A stretch of 64,000 nt of DNA from JARRLC01 sp050290865 (GTDB lineage Bacteria; Pseudomonadota; Alphaproteobacteria; Rhizobiales; Rhodomicrobiaceae), in the NCBI GenBank assembly GCA_050290865.1, contig JBNKIW010000004.1:147916-211915 (forward strand), in the 5' to 3' direction. This document shows positions 63,208 to 64,000 of this stretch, piece after piece (within the stretch, counting starts at the first letter, position 1; each line of letters opens with the position of its first letter). The position numbers and the translations under genes are program-made. Below the pieces are notes generated by a model. It saw only the letters and a program-made list of their open reading frames with translations. It had not been told where the DNA came from and searched no databases.

Positions 63208-64000
63208 GTTAACTGGCTTAGCGGATGACGATGGCCTCTTCTCAAAAACATGGGCGAAAACGCCGTCCAGATCGCCCCCTGGGGCTGGCTCACCCTACTG
63301 CACAGCGCTCTTCGCAGGGGCATCGGGGACGATATAGTCAGGCGAGCAACAGCCTCGTTGAGAATGTGCCTCGCCGTTTCCAGATCGTGGATGGCGTGTC
63401 GATGCTGTGCGAGGTCGCACTCACGGCCGATAACGCCATGCGAACGTTGCATGAACGCGGCTAACTTCCTTCCCGAATATTGGGGCGAAAAGACCGTCCA
63501 GACCGACCCTGTCCGAACCCGCCCGGCGGCACTGTCCGATTTTGCTGCTATCTAACAACGGGTTGGCAGATAGAACTCTGGCTTTCATCAATCGCAAGAT
63601 CGACCCTGAGGCCGACCCTGGACCGCCCCTGAGACCGCCCCTGTGACACGGAATGCCTTGCCAAGTAACGCTTTCGGCAGGGTCGATCCCTCGCGAAGCT
63701 GGATGCATGAACGTGGTGGACACCCTCCCCGAATATAGGGGTGAAAACATCGTCACCATCGTCATGCACCGCAATTCATCGCGGTGTTACAGCTACTTAT
63801 GCCCCGCCCGGCTTTCCCTGACATCGTCATGGCATCGTCACTGTCCAGAACTGCGTAAAGGACCATGAACTGGTCCTTATCGGTCGTGAGAGATGATGAG
63901 GACGCCTTCCTGAATATAGGGGTGAAAACGCCGGCACCGCCGGCACCCGCGCGCGGAAACCCCTGCTCAGTAGGGGTTTGGCGGGTGCCGGTCCTGCCCA
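63208..64000. repeat. Modular repeat array: four conserved blocks each with variable 9-bp-spaced motif pairs
   Basis: Four imperfect copies of a block of about 40 bp end at 63261, 63492, 63748 and 63929 (spacing 231, 256 and 181). The best-conserved core is GAATATAGGGGTGAAAAC (copies 3 and 4 exactly; copy 2 TATTGGGGCGAAAAG; copy 1 ACATGGGCGAAAAC). Immediately after it come paired motifs at 9-bp spacing that differ in each unit: copy 2 GACCGTCCA/GACCGACCC, copy 3 ATCGTCACC/ATCGTCATG, copy 4 GCCGGCACC twice. Similar motifs recur 75-140 nt downstream in units 1-3, and inverted in unit 4. Possible roles: replication-origin iterons, primase sites, or a regulatory RNA family. Confidence 0.7.
63940..63991. 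repeat. Compound hairpin at the end of the repeat array
   Basis: An outer perfect 11-bp stem, CCGGCACCCGC (63940-63950) with GCGGGTGCCGG (63981-63991), encloses an inner 8-bp stem AAACCCCT (63957-63964) with AGGGGTTT (63972-63979) and a 7-nt loop. The asymmetrical interior loop (6 and 1 nt) keeps the two stems stacked. There is no T-run. The left outer arm is part of the 9-mer pair of repeat copy 4. Confidence 0.75.

Larger units (their letters stand above)
62894..64000. other. Gene-poor right end of the window inside the element
   Basis: No convincing gene in 1107 nt. The left part (62894-63207) is AT-rich and holds a 15-nt palindrome. The right part (63208-64000) is the modular repeat array. 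Short frames here on both strands are composed of the repeat itself. The element continues past 64000. Confidence 0.6.

Noticed and set aside
63208..64000. CRISPR array
   Set aside because: Repeats are only four, imperfect and 181-256 nt apart; spacers are not of constant length and no cas gene is seen.

Overview
The window is about 60% G+C chromosomal DNA from an alphaproteobacterium, most likely order Hyphomicrobiales (Rhizobiales). This rests on a Mur/Fur-type manganese box in front of an Nramp gene, a MmgR/suhB-type sRNA candidate next to a SuhB-family gene, a SUV3-like helicase followed by an S4 protein, the hisE-coaA pair, leuS-lptE, and outer-membrane proteins whose mature form starts ADLGGGYGGSLKD. 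A MxaD-like gene coupled to a YVTN beta-propeller gene and an intracellular PHB depolymerase would suit a Hyphomicrobium/Rhodomicrobium-like, PHB-storing, possibly methylotrophic bacterium. I cannot name the species.

Layout. 1-13.1 kb: 2-hydroxyacid oxidation. A LysR regulator is divergent from glcDEF (glycolate oxidase). lutA runs off the left edge behind a cytochrome c gene, and lutBC lies 10 kb away, beyond dapE and a glycosyltransferase. 13.2-19.3 kb: small membrane protein, Mur-boxed mntH, coupled hydrolase and phosphoribosyltransferase, hybrid histidine kinase. 19.6-27 kb: N-formylglutamate amidohydrolase family gene, candidate MmgR-like sRNA on the minus strand, hisN-like phosphatase, coaD, two cyclophilins, a nitrilase-family amidase and a second hybrid kinase. 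27-34.4 kb: envelope genes (L,D-transpeptidase, TerC, two paralogous porin-like proteins, a degenerate CpsD-like protein, a TonB-like protein) plus a class II aldolase. 34.4-44 kb: recG, tetR-gst, yebC, tadA, S4 protein, SUV3-like helicase. 44-55 kb: DUF3108 protein, mxaD-like/YVTN pair, an unusual hybrid kinase, endonuclease V, YgjP peptidase, phaZ, SPFH protein and enoyl-CoA hydratase. 55.3-60.8 kb: core genes coaA, hisE, yggS, leuS, lptE.

At 61178-61229 lies only the 3' half of a tRNA-Cys(GCA). Immediately beside it are a tyrosine integrase and an overlapping excisionase-like gene. This is one end (att) of an integrated element that continues past the right edge. Its last 800 bases hold no convincing gene. 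They hold a modular repeat array: four copies of a roughly 40-bp block, each followed by a pair of 9-bp-spaced motifs whose sequence differs from unit to unit but tends to be echoed further downstream, ending in a large compound hairpin. This is the most unusual signal in the window.

How the genes may work together. GlcDEF, LutABC and the cytochrome c could feed electrons from glycolate and lactate into respiration. The MmgR-like sRNA (whose relatives affect PHB granules) and PhaZ suggest active PHB turnover. Three hybrid kinases have no adjacent partner; one lacks the usual phospho-histidine.
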